A stretch of DNA of 64,000 bases. It comes from Pantoea sp. 18069. Its GTDB lineage: Bacteria > Pseudomonadota > Gammaproteobacteria > Burkholderiales > Burkholderiaceae_C. Location of the stretch: NCBI RefSeq assembly GCF_902706035.1, contig NZ_CACSJA010000014.1, positions 1 to 64,000 of the forward strand, written 5' to 3'. Position 1 is the stretch's first letter. The number at the start of each line of letters is the position of its first letter. Below, piece after piece: positions 6,734-16,547 of this stretch. The translations under genes and the position numbers were made by a program. Below the pieces are notes generated by a model. That model did no database searches, was not told where the DNA came from, and saw only the letters and a program-made list of their open reading frames with translations.

Positions 6734-7766
6734 TTTCCGCCTGGCCATTGCCGGCGTGCTGGCCATACTGGCCTTGGGCACGGCCGCCCAAGGTACGAAC
6801 AGCTTTCCCGGCATTGGCCGCGACGCCACGCCCAGGGAAGTCAAGGCCTGGGACATCGATGTGCGCCCCGACTTCAAGGGCCTGCCCGAAGGCTCGGGCA
6901 GCGTGCGCCAGGGCATGCAGGTCTGGGAAGCCAAGTGCGCGTCCTGCCACGGCGTGTTTGGCGAGGCCAATGAAGTCTTCAGCCCGCTGGTCGGCGGCAC
7001 CACCGCCGACGACATCAGGACCGGCCATGCGGCGCGCCTCAAGGACCCGGGCTTTCCGGGCCGCACCACGCTGATGAAGACCGCGACACTGTCCACGCTC
7101 TGGGACTACATCAACCGTGCCATGCCCTGGAATGCGCCCAAGACCTTGTCGACCGAAGAGGTCTATGCGGTCACGGCCTATCTGCTCAACCTCGGCGAAA
7201 TCGTGCCCGAGGACTTCACGCTCAGCGACAGGAACATGGCCCAGGTGCAGGCCAGGCTGCCCAACCGCAATGGCATGAGCACAGCGCATGCGCTGTGGCC
7301 GGGCAAGGAATTCCAGGCCCACGCCAAGCCCGATGTACAGGCCAAGGCCTGCATGCGCGACTGCGCACCGCCCCCCCAGGTGCGCTCGGCCCTGCCCGAC
7401 CATGCAAGCAACAACCACGGCAATCTGGCGCAGCAAAACCGCCTTGTCGGTGCACAGCACGGCATGGAGACCGATGGCGGCGCAAGCAGGAAGGCCCAGC
7501 CCGCGCCCGCGGCCAGCGTGGTGCCGACGGCGCTGCTCGAGAAGAACGCCTGCATCGCCTGCCACGGCGTGGAGCAAAAGATCGTCGGCCCGGCGTTCAA
7601 GGACATCGCCAGCAAGTTCGGCGGCCAGACCGACTACCTGATAGCCAGGATCAAGTCCGGCAGCTCGGGGGTATGGGGATCCATCCCCATGCCGCCGCAG
7701 CCCCAGCTCAGCGACGACGACGCCAGAATCATTGCCGAATGGCTCGCGGGGACCAGGAAGCCATGA
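6717..7766 (+). CDS. soxD: SoxD, dihaem cytochrome c subunit of SoxCD
   Basis: 349 residues, overlapping soxC by 17 bases with GGGGAGG as ribosome-binding site. The signal peptide ends near AAQG. Haem site 1 is CASCH (74-78) and haem site 2 is CIACH (279-283), with a Met-containing IPMPPQPQ after the second. Between them is a His/Gln-rich linker with an extra cysteine pair (CMRDC). It receives electrons from SoxC and passes them to small cytochromes. The second haem domain is clearly paralogous to the small cytochrome at 5002-5325. Confidence 0.96.
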   Translation: MSSSRSFRLAIAGVLAILALGTAAQGTNSFPGIGRDATPREVKAWDIDVRPDFKGLPEGSGSVRQGMQVWEAKCASCHGVFGEANEVFSPLVGGTTADDIRTGHAARLKDPGFPGRTTLMKTATLSTLWDYINRAMPWNAPKTLSTEEVYAVTAYLLNLGEIVPEDFTLSDRNMAQVQARLPNRNGMSTAHALWPGKEFQAHAKPDVQAKACMRDCAPPPQVRSALPDHASNNHGNLAQQNRLVGAQHGMETDGGASRKAQPAPAASVVPTALLEKNACIACHGVEQKIVGPAFKDIASKFGGQTDYLIARIKSGSSGVWGSIPMPPQPQLSDDDARIIAEWLAGTRKP

Positions 7767-7815
7767 AGGACCCGCGCCAGTCGCAGGGCATCCATCCATC
7801 ACAAGGAGACAGAAG

Positions 7816-8271
7816 ATGAAACGCAGAGACGCACTCAAGAACAGCGCAGCCGTGCTGGGCCTGCTCGTGGCCGCGGGCATGCTGCCGCAGGCCGCGCATG
7901 CAGCCTACAACCAGGCGGCCTTCGAGGCCAAGACCATGGCCGATGTGCTCAAGGCCATGGGCGCGTCGGCGCCGGCCGAAAGCAAGGACGTGACGCTCAC
8001 CGCGCCCGACATCGCCGAGAACGGCGCCGTCGTGCCCATCGGTGCCGCGACCACGCTGCCCAACGTCAAGCAGTTGCTGATCCTGGTGGAGAAGAACCCC
8101 AACACCATGATTGCGGCGTTCACCGTCAACGAAGCGCTCGAGCCCAACTTCCTCACGCGCGCCAAGCTGGGCCAGTCCTCGGATGTCTATGCAGTGGCCA
8201 TCACCAACGACGGCAAGGCCTTCTTCGCGAAGAAGGAAGTCAAGGTGACACTGGGCGGTTGCGGCGGTTGA
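7816..8271 (+). CDS. soxY: SoxY, sulfur-carrier subunit of SoxYZ
   Basis: 151 residues with AAGGAGA before ATG 7816. A twin-arginine-like leader (MKRRDALKNSAAVLG) fits co-export with SoxZ. The protein ends in the hallmark flexible arm GGCGG (147-151), whose Cys149 carries the thiosulfonate/sulfane intermediates through the Sox cycle. An immunoglobulin-like beta sandwich precedes it. The gene sits directly before soxZ, its obligate partner. Confidence 0.97.
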   Translation: MKRRDALKNSAAVLGLLVAAGMLPQAAHAAYNQAAFEAKTMADVLKAMGASAPAESKDVTLTAPDIAENGAVVPIGAATTLPNVKQLLILVEKNPNTMIAAFTVNEALEPNFLTRAKLGQSSDVYAVAITNDGKAFFAKKEVKVTLGGCGG

Positions 8272-8294
8272 TACCTCAGAACAAGGAGAAAGAC

Positions 8295-8606
8295 ATGGCA
8301 GATCCAATGCGCATCCGGGCCCAGGCCGCCGCAGACAAGACCACGGTACGCGTGCTGATGGCACATGAAATGGAGACAGGCCTGCGCAAGGACGCGGAAG
8401 GCAAGGTCATACCGGCCTGGTTCATCCAGGAAGTCACGGCCAGCCTCAACGGCAAGCCCATCTTCTTGGCCGACTGGGGCCCCGCGGTCTCCAAGAACCC
8501 TTTCCTGCAATTCGTCGTCAAGGGCGCGAAGGCCGGCGACAAGCTGTCCGTGAGCTGGAAGGACAACCGCGGCGAGACCCGCACCGACGAAGCCACGGTC
8601 AGCTGA
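8295..8606 (+). CDS. soxZ: SoxZ, partner of the SoxY sulfur carrier
   Basis: 103 residues, AAGGAG before ATG 8295, only 23 bases after soxY. It has no signal peptide, as usual for SoxZ, which is exported in complex with SoxY. The beta-sandwich features IRAQAAADKTTVRVLMAHEM and NPFLQFVVKGAKAGDKLSV match the family. The conserved NPFxxF/KG region lines the SoxY interface. Confidence 0.97.
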   Translation: MADPMRIRAQAAADKTTVRVLMAHEMETGLRKDAEGKVIPAWFIQEVTASLNGKPIFLADWGPAVSKNPFLQFVVKGAKAGDKLSVSWKDNRGETRTDEATVS

Positions 8607-8684
8607 CAGCGGCCGACGCCGCCGGCGCGCAGGCACAGCCTTTGCGCCGCCTCCTTGCCCGAGAACAAAAAGAGAGGACGCACC

Positions 8685-9494
8685 ATGAGACAAATGAACC
8701 CTGCCGCCCCACTGGCGGCGGCCCTGCTGATGGCCTTGTGCGCCCCCGCGCTGGCGCAGAAAAGCACGGCCGACGGCATTGCCGAGTACCGTGAGATGCT
8801 GCAGGACGGCAATCCCGCGGAGCTGTTCGAGATGAAGGGCGAGGAGCTGTGGAAGCAAAAGCGCGGGCCGAAGAACGCCTCGCTCGAGCGCTGCGACCTG
8901 GGCCAGGGCCCGGGCGTGGTCAAGGGCGCGTTTGTCGAACTGCCGCGCTACTTCGCCGATACCAACAAGGTGCAGGACCTCGAGTCGCGCCTGCTGACCT
9001 GCATGCAGGTGCAGCAGGGCCTGGACGCCGCCAAGATCGCCGCCACGCCGTTTGGCAAGGACGAGCAAAAGAACATGGAAGGCCTGGTGGCCTGGGTGGC
9101 GTCGCAGTCCAAGGGCATGAAGCTGGCCCTGCCGCAAAGCCATGCGAAGGAAAAGCAGATGTACGAAGTCGGCAAGCGCATGTTCTACCTGCGCGGCGGC
9201 CCGCATGACTTTTCCTGCGCCTCCTGCCATGGCGCGGACGACAAGCGCATACGCCTGCAGGACCTGCCCAATCTCACGCAAACCAAGGGCGCGGCCGAAG
9301 GCTTCGGCTCCTGGCCCGCCTACCGCGTGTCGTCGGGCGATCTGTGGAGCATGCAGCGGCGCCTCAACGACTGCTTTCGCCAGCAGCGCTTCCCCTACCC
9401 CGGCTATGCCAGCGACGTGACGGTGGCGCTGGGCGTGTTCATGGGCGTCAACGGCAAGGGCGGCATGTCGACTGCGCCCGCCATCAAGCGCTAA
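8685..9494 (+). CDS. soxA: SoxA, c-type cytochrome subunit of SoxAX (monohaem type)
   Basis: 269 residues; ATG 8685 follows AGAGAGGA. The signal peptide ends at PALAQ (about 25). Only one CxxCH is present, CASCH at 178-182; the first domain instead has two plain cysteines (SLERC, LLTC), so this is the monohaem class of SoxA. The active-site ligand Cys230 lies in NDCFRQQRFPYPGY. SoxAX joins thiosulfate to the SoxY cysteine in an oxidative step. soxX follows 12 bases downstream. Confidence 0.95.
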   Translation: MRQMNPAAPLAAALLMALCAPALAQKSTADGIAEYREMLQDGNPAELFEMKGEELWKQKRGPKNASLERCDLGQGPGVVKGAFVELPRYFADTNKVQDLESRLLTCMQVQQGLDAAKIAATPFGKDEQKNMEGLVAWVASQSKGMKLALPQSHAKEKQMYEVGKRMFYLRGGPHDFSCASCHGADDKRIRLQDLPNLTQTKGAAEGFGSWPAYRVSSGDLWSMQRRLNDCFRQQRFPYPGYASDVTVALGVFMGVNGKGGMSTAPAIKR

Positions 9495-9506
9495 GGAGAG
9501 CCCGCA

Positions 9507-10172
9507 ATGTTGAACAAGAAACCCCTCTCCACGCTGTACACGGTGGCCGCGGTGGGCGCGTCCCTGGTCGTGCTGGGCTGCGCCTCGCTGGACACCGCAG
9601 ACACGCTGGACACGCTGACCCAGCAAATGGTGCAGGCCTCGTTTCGCGACCAGGGCATTGCCAAGGTCGACCGGCTGCAGCAGGACGAATCCAACGCCGC
9701 CTGCAGCGCGGCCGACGTGTCGGGCGTGCCTTTGAGCGACACCAAGGCCCAGTCCATCGAAGCCGCCAATCTCAAGGCCCTGCAATGGCCGGCCGACGGC
9801 AAGTTCGTCGGCGACTGGAAGGAAGGCGAGAAGATCGCGCAGAACGGCCGCGGCATGACCTGGACCGACAAGCCCGGCAGCGCCAATGGCGGCAATTGCT
9901 ACAACTGCCACCAGATCAGCCGCGAGGAAATCTCGTTCGGCACGCTGGGCCCCAGCCTCTACAACTACGGCAAGCTGCGCGGCATCACCGACCCGAACAG
10001 CCTTGAGGCGCGCGCCATCGTCGAATACACCTGGGGCAAGATCTGGAACGCCAAGGCCTACAACGCCTGCTCGGGCATGCCGCGTTTCGGCCATGCAGGC
10101 ATCCTGGGCGAAGCGCAGGTGCGCGATCTCGTGGGCTTGCTCGTGGACCCCAAGTCCCCGGTCAATCGCTGA
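9507..10172 (+). CDS. soxX: SoxX, c-type cytochrome subunit of SoxAX
   Basis: 221 residues; AAGGAG overlaps the soxA stop. The N-terminus has a lipobox-like VVLGC (Cys25), suggesting a membrane-anchored lipoprotein. A long charged segment (about 30-110) precedes the haem site CYNCH (131-135), and the axial Met sits in SGMPRFGH. This length is well above the shortest SoxX proteins. It partners the monohaem SoxA. Lipidation is a motif-based prediction only. Confidence 0.93.
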   Translation: MLNKKPLSTLYTVAAVGASLVVLGCASLDTADTLDTLTQQMVQASFRDQGIAKVDRLQQDESNAACSAADVSGVPLSDTKAQSIEAANLKALQWPADGKFVGDWKEGEKIAQNGRGMTWTDKPGSANGGNCYNCHQISREEISFGTLGPSLYNYGKLRGITDPNSLEARAIVEYTWGKIWNAKAYNACSGMPRFGHAGILGEAQVRDLVGLLVDPKSPVNR

Positions 10173-10193
10173 TTCCCTCCCTTGCAATGCATT

Positions 10194-10223
10194 GCGGCCG
10201 GCGCTGACGCCGGCGCCGGCCGC
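10194..10223 (+). promoter_or_regulatory. Strong GC hairpin between soxX and soxB
   Basis: GCGGCCGGCG (10194-10203) pairs perfectly with CGCCGGCCGC (10214-10223), followed by TTT. It sits 14 bases before the soxB start and leaves no clear ribosome-binding site. It could attenuate read-through, set mRNA ratios or hinder soxB translation initiation. Confidence 0.55.
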
Positions 10224-10237
10224 TTTCCGAGTGAACC

Positions 10238-11965
10238 ATGAGCCTTTCCAAACGCGAATTCCTGCAAGTGCTGGCCGCGGCCAGCGTCTCGGGCATGGGC
10301 TTGCAGCGCTATGCCCACGCCGACACGGCGCTGGCCGACAAGGCGCTCTACGATGTGCCCGCATTCGGCAACGTGTCGCTGCTGCACATGACCGACTGCC
10401 ACGCCCAGCTCAAACCGATTCATTTCCGCGAGCCCAGCGTCAACCTGGGCCTGGGCACGATGAAGAACCAGGCGCCGCACCTGGTGGGCGAGCATCTGCT
10501 CAAGGCCATGGGCATTGCGCCGGGCACGGCCAGCGCCCATGCGTTCAGCTATCTGGACTTCGACGCGGCTGCCCAGCGCTACGGCAAGGTGGGCGGCTTT
10601 GCGCATCTGGCGACGCTGGTCAAGCGCATGCGCGCCACACGCCCGGGCGCCTTGCTGCTCGACGGCGGCGACACCTGGCAGGGCTCGGCGACGTCGCTCT
10701 GGACCCAGGCGCAGGACATGGTCGAGGCCTGCAAGCTGCTGGGCGTGGACGTGATGACCGGCCACTGGGAGTTCACCTATGGCATGGAGCGCGTGCAGGA
10801 AATCATAGAAAAGGACTTCGGCAGCAAGCTCGATTTCGTCGCCCAGAACGTCAAGACCGCCGACTTCGGCGACCCGGTGTTCAAGCCCTATGTGATCCGC
10901 GAGATCAACCGCGTGCCCGTGGCCGTCATCGGCCAGGCGTTTCCCTACACGCCTATCGCCAACCCGCGCTACCTGGTCGCCGACTGGAGCTTCGGCATCC
11001 AGGAAGACAACCTGCAGAAAATGGTCGACGCGGCGCGCGCCAAGGGCGCCAAGGTGGTGGTCGTGCTGTCGCACAACGGCATGGACGTGGACATCAAGAT
11101 GGCGGGCCGGGTGCGCGGCATCGACGCGATTCTCGGCGGCCACACGCACGACGGCATGCCCGTGCCGACGATAGTGGGCAACGCGGGCGGCAAGACCATA
11201 GTCACCAACGCGGGCTCGAACGGCAAGTTCCTGGGCGTGCTCGACTTCGACGTCAAGGACGGCAAGGTCGCGGCCTTCAAGTACCGGCTGCTGCCGGTGT
11301 TCGCCAACATCCTGCCGGCCGACGCAGAGATGGATGCGCTGATCACGCGCGTGCGTGCGCCCTATGAAACCCAGCTGGCCGAAGTGCTGGCGCGCACCGA
11401 CGGCACGCTCTACCGGCGCGGCAACTTCAACGGCACGGGCGACCAGTTGCTGCTCAACGCCATGATGGCGGTGCAGGACGCGCCCATCGCGTTCTCGCCG
11501 GGCTTTCGCTGGGGCACTTCGCTGCTCGCGGGCCAGGACATCACGCGCGAATGGCTGATGGACATGACGGCGACGACCTATTCCTACGCCACCGTGACCG
11601 AGATGAGCGGCGCGACGATCAAGACCGTGCTCGAAGACGTGGGCGACAACCTGTTCAACCCCGACCCCTACTACCAGCAAGGCGGCGACATGGTGCGCGT
11701 GGGCGGCCTGCAGTACCAGTGCGACCCGACAGCGAGCGCCGGCCAGCGCATCAGCGACATGCGGCTCAATGGCCAACTGCTCGAGGCCGACAAGAAGTAC
11801 AAGGTCGCGGGCTGGGCGCCCGTGGCCGAAGAGGCGCGCAACGCGGACAATAAACAGATCTGGGAAATCGTCGAGCCCTGGCTCAAGGCGCAGAAAGTGA
11901 TCAAGCCGGGCAAGCCCAATGCGCCGCGGCTGGTCAATGTGACGCCCAACCGGGGCCTTGCATGA
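10238..11965 (+). CDS. soxB: SoxB, thiosulfohydrolase
   Basis: 575 residues. An N-terminal Tat-like region (SKREFLQVLAAASVSG) precedes a 5'-nucleotidase-type metallophosphoesterase domain. Dimanganese-site motifs are visible: LLHMTDCHAQLKP, LDGGDTWQGS, the Asn/His block VLSHNGMDVD, and GGHTHDG. The C-terminal nucleotidase-like domain runs from about residue 385 (GNFNGTGDQLLLNAMM). SoxB hydrolyses the terminal sulfone of SoxY-bound intermediates to release sulfate. It is the last core sox gene; the transporter gene downstream begins at or just beyond its stop. Confidence 0.97.
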   Translation: MSLSKREFLQVLAAASVSGMGLQRYAHADTALADKALYDVPAFGNVSLLHMTDCHAQLKPIHFREPSVNLGLGTMKNQAPHLVGEHLLKAMGIAPGTASAHAFSYLDFDAAAQRYGKVGGFAHLATLVKRMRATRPGALLLDGGDTWQGSATSLWTQAQDMVEACKLLGVDVMTGHWEFTYGMERVQEIIEKDFGSKLDFVAQNVKTADFGDPVFKPYVIREINRVPVAVIGQAFPYTPIANPRYLVADWSFGIQEDNLQKMVDAARAKGAKVVVVLSHNGMDVDIKMAGRVRGIDAILGGHTHDGMPVPTIVGNAGGKTIVTNAGSNGKFLGVLDFDVKDGKVAAFKYRLLPVFANILPADAEMDALITRVRAPYETQLAEVLARTDGTLYRRGNFNGTGDQLLLNAMMAVQDAPIAFSPGFRWGTSLLAGQDITREWLMDMTATTYSYATVTEMSGATIKTVLEDVGDNLFNPDPYYQQGGDMVRVGGLQYQCDPTASAGQRISDMRLNGQLLEADKKYKVAGWAPVAEEARNADNKQIWEIVEPWLKAQKVIKPGKPNAPRLVNVTPNRGLA

Positions 11966-12020
11966 AGCCTTCGGGTATATGCCAGTACGCTGGGCGCGCC
12001 AGGCACCGTCCAATGCGCGC

Positions 12021-13130
12021 ATGAGTCCTGCCGAGTTTGCCTCCCTGTCGGCCGCCGTTCTGGCGGTCATTTTCTTGCTGGCGGCCGTGCTCGGCTTTGC
12101 CATGCGCGAAACGCGCTTTTGCACCATGGGCGCGATCAGCGACGTGGTCTATCTGCAGGACTGGACGCGCATGCGCCAGTGGGCGCTGGCCGTGGGCGTG
12201 GCGATGTGCGGCGCCACGGCGCTGGTGCTGTGGGGCGGCGTGGCCGTGGCCGACACGCTCTATGCGAGCAACCGGCTGATGTGGCTGTCGGCGCTGGTCG
12301 GCGGCCTGCTGTTTGGCGCGGGCATGGTGCTGGCCTCGGGCTGCAGCGCCAAGAACCTCACGCGCCTGGGCGGCGGCAGCCTCAAGGCGCTGGTCGTGCT
12401 GCTGGTCATGGGCCTGGCCGCGTTTGCCACGCTCAAGGGCATCACGGCCGTCGCGCGCGTGCGCTGGCTCGACAGCGTGCAGCTGCAGTTCGACACCCTG
12501 GCCCTGCTGCCCGAACTGCTGGCCCAGGCCGGCGGCTGGCCGGTGTTTGCGACGCGCCTGGCGCTCGGAATGGGCCTGGGCGGCTGGCTGGTCCTCATTG
12601 CGCTCAAACCCGCCAAAGGCGCCGAAAGAAGCACCGCGGTGCTGCTGGGCGGCGCGGCCGTGGGCCTTTGCGTGACCGCGGCCTGGTGGCTGGGCGGCCA
12701 TGTGGGCGAAGTCGCCGAGCACCCCGAAACGCTCGAGCATATGTACATAGGCACCTACAGCGGGCGCATCGAGGCGTTGAGCTTTGTCACGCCGGTCGCG
12801 CATACGCTCGACTGGCTGCTGTTCTTCAGCGACAGCAACAAGGTAGTGACCTGGGGCATCGCTTCGGCCTGCGGCATGGTTGCCGGCAGCCTGGTGCATG
12901 CGCTGTGGCGGCGCGATTTCCAATGGCAGGGCTTTGCCGATACCCAGGACCTCGCGCGCCATCTGCTGGGCGCGCTGCTGATGGGCGTGGGCGGCGTGAC
13001 CGCGCTGGGCTGCACCGTGGGCCAGGGCATCAGCGCCGTCTCGCTGCTGAGCCTGGGCAGCCTGATTGCCATTGCGGCCATCGTCGCCGGCGCGGTGACG
13101 ATGCTGCGGTATCTGGCGGCTGGAGAGTAG
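12021..13130 (+). CDS. YeeE/YedE (TsuA-like) thiosulfate/sulfur importer
   Basis: 369 residues from ATG 12021, chosen because family members begin at this point (SPAEFASLSAAVLAVIF). The frame also opens at a TTG (11958) inside the soxB stop and at ATG 11979, none with a clear ribosome-binding site. About nine to ten membrane spans are visible. Conserved cysteine motifs of the family are present: RFCTMGAISD, ASGCSAKNL and ALGCTVGQG. TsuA-type proteins move thiosulfate along a line of cysteines. Placement after soxB suggests exchange of thiosulfate or sulfane sulfur with the cytoplasm. Confidence 0.88.
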   Translation: MSPAEFASLSAAVLAVIFLLAAVLGFAMRETRFCTMGAISDVVYLQDWTRMRQWALAVGVAMCGATALVLWGGVAVADTLYASNRLMWLSALVGGLLFGAGMVLASGCSAKNLTRLGGGSLKALVVLLVMGLAAFATLKGITAVARVRWLDSVQLQFDTLALLPELLAQAGGWPVFATRLALGMGLGGWLVLIALKPAKGAERSTAVLLGGAAVGLCVTAAWWLGGHVGEVAEHPETLEHMYIGTYSGRIEALSFVTPVAHTLDWLLFFSDSNKVVTWGIASACGMVAGSLVHALWRRDFQWQGFADTQDLARHLLGALLMGVGGVTALGCTVGQGISAVSLLSLGSLIAIAAIVAGAVTMLRYLAAGE

Positions 13131-13143
13131 CCCATGCCTGGCG

Positions 13144-13162
13144 TTTTTTAGCCGCTAAAAAA
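13144..13162. repeat. Intergenic palindrome, TTTTTAGCSGCTAAAAA family, copy 2
   Basis: TTTTTTAGCCGCTAAAAAA is a perfect 19-bp palindrome around a central C. It fills the 37-bp gap between two convergent genes, the YeeE-type importer and PdeM. The position suggests a bidirectional transcript end, although it lacks the GC stem plus T-tract of a classical terminator. Confidence 0.7.
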
Positions 13163-13167
13163 CCCCA

Positions 13168-13851
13168 TCACCGGCCGCCGCCCCACCACGGCAGCGCCAC
13201 CACCTGCCCGCCCCCGACCGCATAGCAGCGCACGGTCGCGGCCGGCAGCTCGCGCGTGCTGCCCGTGAACGCGCCGAATGCGGGCAGGATCATCAACCCC
13301 GGCGCTTCGCAAAAACACGGCAGGTGCGCGCGGTCGTGGGCGCGGCCGCGCAGTTGCACCGCGGGGTGCAGATGGCCGGCAAGCACCAGGGCATGGCCCA
13401 CCGTCTGCGGATGGTGGCAGGCCGCGAACGGGCCCAGGCGAAACGGCTCGTCGACGATATCGAAGCGCAGCGCGGGCGGGGGGTCGCCTGCATGGCTGTC
13501 GTGGTTGCCGCGCACCAGCAGGCAGTCCAGCTGCGCATGCCGCGCGCGCCAGGCACGCACGGCATCCATCACCTGCGCCTGCCGGGCCGTGGCCGCGTGC
13601 AGCCAGTCGCCCAGCACCACCAGGCGCTGCGCGGCCAGGGCGTCGATCAGGTGGCTGAGCCGGTCCAGGTTGTCGCGCGTGGTTCCGGAGGGCACGGGCT
13701 GGCCCAGCGCGCGAAAGCTCGCGGCCTTGCCCAGATGCACATCGGCCACAAACAGCGTTTTCTCGCGCGGCCACCACAGCGCGCGCTCGGCCAGCAGCGC
13801 CACCGCCTCGCCTGCGAGCACGATGGACAGCGCGCCCGGCGGGGCGGTCAT
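13168..13851 (-). CDS. pdeM: PdeM-like ligase-associated metallophosphoesterase
   Basis: 227 residues. Metallophosphoesterase metal motifs: [10 protein letters not shown] (D-x-H), [16 protein letters not shown] (GNHD), [16 protein letters not shown] (GHxH). It starts at 13851, overlapping the helicase stop by four bases (ATGA). In other proteobacteria this phosphodiesterase travels with an ATP-dependent ligase, an Lhr-type helicase and an MBL exonuclease as a DNA-damage module. It is the last gene of that operon here and converges on the sox transporter. Confidence 0.93.
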   Translation of the reverse strand: MTAPPGALSIVLAGEAVALLAERALWWPREKTLFVADVHLGKAASFRALGQPVPSGTTRDNLDRLSHLIDALAAQRLVVLGDWLHAATARQAQVMDAVRAWRARHAQLDCLLVRGNHDSHAGDPPPALRFDIVDEPFRLGPFAACHHPQTVGHALVLAGHLHPAVQLRGRAHDRAHLPCFCEAPGLMILPAFGAFTGSTRELPAATVRCYAVGGGQVVALPWWGGGR

Positions 13852-16547
13852 TGCGCGGCTCCAGGCGAGCGGCGCGCGCGCCCGTCCTTGCGCATGCGCG
13901 GCTTGCGGGTTCCCGATGTCTCGCCGCGCGTCTCCAGCGCCAGCGCCGCGGCTATATCCGCTTCGGGCACTTGCCGCGATTGCCGCGCAGCGAACACCTG
14001 GTCCGCGCTCGCATGCGCCGTGCCCACGGCTTCGCCGCCCGCGCTGCGCTCGAGTTCGGCCACCATGCGCGCGATGCGGTCGGCGAGCGGCTCGTTGCTG
14101 AGCTTTTCGCGAAAGCGCTCGGCCATCAATGGAAACGCCAGCGGCGTGGGCTTGCGCAGCGCATGCAGCTGCAAGGCCTGGCCTTCTATGCGTTCGAGCG
14201 CGGCCGCGAGCTGGCGCACGTCCAGCTCCTGCGTCAGCAGTTCCTGTTCGGCCTGGGCCAGCAATTGGTTGTGCGGGTCGTAGCGCTGAAACACCTCGAA
14301 GAACAGCGAAGCCGAGGCCTGCAGCTGGCGGTTGCTGCGGCGCTCGCCCGGGTGGCTCTGGAAGATCAGCCCGGCAATGCGCGCGATCTCGCGAAAGCGC
14401 CGGCGCGCAAGCTCGGTCGCGTTGAGGCTGCCCAGCACTTCGGCGAGCAGCTGCTCCCTGGGGCGCGGCGCCAGCAGCGCGGGCAGGCACCCGGCCCAGT
14501 CAATGGCTTTGGCGCTCAGCAGTTCGATGCCGTAGTCGTTGAGCGCTATCGAGAAGGTGCCGGTTTCGGGCTGGGCCGCGCGCCAGGCCAGCAGGCTGGC
14601 CAGCCCCAGATGCACCTGCCGGCCCGCGAACGGGTAGACAAACAGATGCCAGCCCTCGCGCGACTTGAGCGTTTCGGCAATCAGCGTGCGTGGCGTGGGC
14701 AGGCCCGACCAGCGGCGCTGGAGTTCGAGCAGCGGCTGCACGCATTGCATCTCGGGGCTGTCGAAACGGCCTTGGTCGGCGGCCTGCAGCTGGCGCAGCA
14801 CGGCGTCGGCCAGCGTGCTCGACAGCGGCATGCGCCCGCCGCTCCAGCGCGGCAGCGTGGCGCGCCCGGCCGCGGCGCGGCGCACCAGCGCCGTCATCTG
14901 CTCCACGCGCACCAGCTCGAGCAGCCGGCCGCCGAACATGAACGCATCGCCGGGCTTGAGCCGCGCGACAAAGCTTTCCTCCACGCTGCCCAGGCGCGCG
15001 CCGCCCAGGTACTGCACGCTGATCGAGGCATCGCTGACGATGGTGCCGATGTTCACCCGGTGGCGGCGCGCCAGGCGCGCATCGGGCACGCGCCACAGGC
15101 CGGTCTCGTCGGGCACGACGCGGTGGTAATCGGGATAGGCCGCGAGCGAGGGCCCGCCCTGGCGCACGAAGTCCAGGCACCACTGCCACTGCGCCTCGCT
15201 GATCTCGGCATAGGCCACGGTGCTGCGGACTTCAGCCAGCAGCTCGTCGGGCCGAAAGCCCCCGCCCAGCGCGATCGTCACCAGGTGCTGGACCAGCACA
15301 TCGAGCGGCGCGCGCGGGCTGGGCCGCGCCTCGATCCGGCCCGCATGCACGGCTTCGCGCGCGGCCGCGGCTTCGACCAGTTCCAGGCTGTGCGTGGGCA
15401 CCAGCGTGATGCGCGACGGCCGGCCCGGCGCATGGCCGGCGCGGCCCGCGCGCTGCACAAGACGCGCCACGCCCTTGACCGAGCCGATCTGCAGCACGCG
15501 GTCCACCGGCAGGAAATCCACGCCCAGGTCCAGGCTTGACGTACAGACCGCGGCCTTGATGCGCCCTTCCTTGAGGCCCAGCTCCACCCATTCGCGCACG
15601 CCGCGGTCGAGCGAACCATGGTGCAGCGCGAGCACGCCCGCCCAGTCGGGCCGCGCTTCAAGCAGCGCGCGGTACCAGCGCTCGGCCTGCGAGCGCATGT
15701 TGGTGAACACCAGGCAGCTCGCGCTTTCCTCTATGGCTTGCACCACCTGGGGCAGCATGCGCAGGCCCATGTGGCCGGCCCAGGCAAAGCGCTCGGCAGC
15801 GGCCGGCAGCAGCGTGTCTATGAGCAGCGTCTTGTCGGTCTCGCCCTGCACGATGGCCGGCGGCTGGCCCTCGGGCGCGGGCGCGGTGCCCAGCAGCGTG
15901 CGCAGCGCTTCGTCGAGGTTGGCCAGCGTGGCCGACAGCCCCCAGGTCATGAGCGCGGGCTCAAAGCGCCGCAGCCGCGCGAGCGCGAGCTGCGTCTGCA
16001 CGCCGCGCTTGTTGCCCATGAGTTCATGCCATTCGTCGACCACGGCGAGGCGCACATGGCGCAGCAGCTCGTGCGCATCGGCGCGCGACATCAAGAGCGT
16101 GAGGCTTTCGGGCGTGGTGACCAGCACCGTGGGCAGGCGGCGGTCCTGGGCGGCGCGCTGCGCCGAGGGGGTGTCGCCGCTGCGCAGCGCCGAACTCCAG
16201 CCGGGGCTCAGCGCGAGCATGGGCTCCTGCAGGGCGCGCAGCGTGTCGGCGGCCAGCGCGCGCATGGGCGTGATCCACAGCACGGTCAGCGGCGGCGGCT
16301 GGCCTGCGCCCTTGCCCCCGCCATCGGGCGCGACACCTTTGGACCCCATGTTCGCGCGCAAGGCGCCCAGCGCGCCCAGCCAGACCGCCAGCGTCTTGCC
16401 GCTGCCCGTGCTCGAGTGCAGCAGGCCGCTGCGGCCCTGCGCCATCTCGGCCCAGACGCGGCGCTGGAAAGGGAATGTCTTCCAGCCTTGGGCCGCCATC
16501 CAGGCTGGCAGTGCCGGGTCGGTGCGCGCGCGCTTGCCCGCCACCAT
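13848..16547 (-). CDS. Lhr-type ligase-associated DEXH-box DNA helicase
   Basis: 899 residues. Superfamily 2 motifs in order: [11 protein letters not shown] (Q-like), [13 protein letters not shown] (Walker A), [14 protein letters not shown] (Ia), [24 protein letters not shown] (DEWH box), GLSATLAN (III), then [27 protein letters not shown] and [11 protein letters not shown] (VI). An Lhr-core domain and C-terminal extension follow. The length fits the Lhr-core proteins encoded with bacterial ATP-dependent ligases rather than the much longer full Lhr. A 3'-5' helicase role in repair is expected. It overlaps genes on both sides. Confidence 0.95.
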   Translation of the reverse strand: MVAGKRARTDPALPAWMAAQGWKTFPFQRRVWAEMAQGRSGLLHSSTGSGKTLAVWLGALGALRANMGSKGVAPDGGGKGAGQPPPLTVLWITPMRALAADTLRALQEPMLALSPGWSSALRSGDTPSAQRAAQDRRLPTVLVTTPESLTLLMSRADAHELLRHVRLAVVDEWHELMGNKRGVQTQLALARLRRFEPALMTWGLSATLANLDEALRTLLGTAPAPEGQPPAIVQGETDKTLLIDTLLPAAAERFAWAGHMGLRMLPQVVQAIEESASCLVFTNMRSQAERWYRALLEARPDWAGVLALHHGSLDRGVREWVELGLKEGRIKAAVCTSSLDLGVDFLPVDRVLQIGSVKGVARLVQRAGRAGHAPGRPSRITLVPTHSLELVEAAAAREAVHAGRIEARPSPRAPLDVLVQHLVTIALGGGFRPDELLAEVRSTVAYAEISEAQWQWCLDFVRQGGPSLAAYPDYHRVVPDETGLWRVPDARLARRHRVNIGTIVSDASISVQYLGGARLGSVEESFVARLKPGDAFMFGGRLLELVRVEQMTALVRRAAAGRATLPRWSGGRMPLSSTLADAVLRQLQAADQGRFDSPEMQCVQPLLELQRRWSGLPTPRTLIAETLKSREGWHLFVYPFAGRQVHLGLASLLAWRAAQPETGTFSIALNDYGIELLSAKAIDWAGCLPALLAPRPREQLLAEVLGSLNATELARRRFREIARIAGLIFQSHPGERRSNRQLQASASLFFEVFQRYDPHNQLLAQAEQELLTQELDVRQLAAALERIEGQALQLHALRKPTPLAFPLMAERFREKLSNEPLADRIARMVAELERSAGGEAVGTAHASADQVFAARQSRQVPEADIAAALALETRGETSGTRKPRMRKDGRARRSPGAAQ

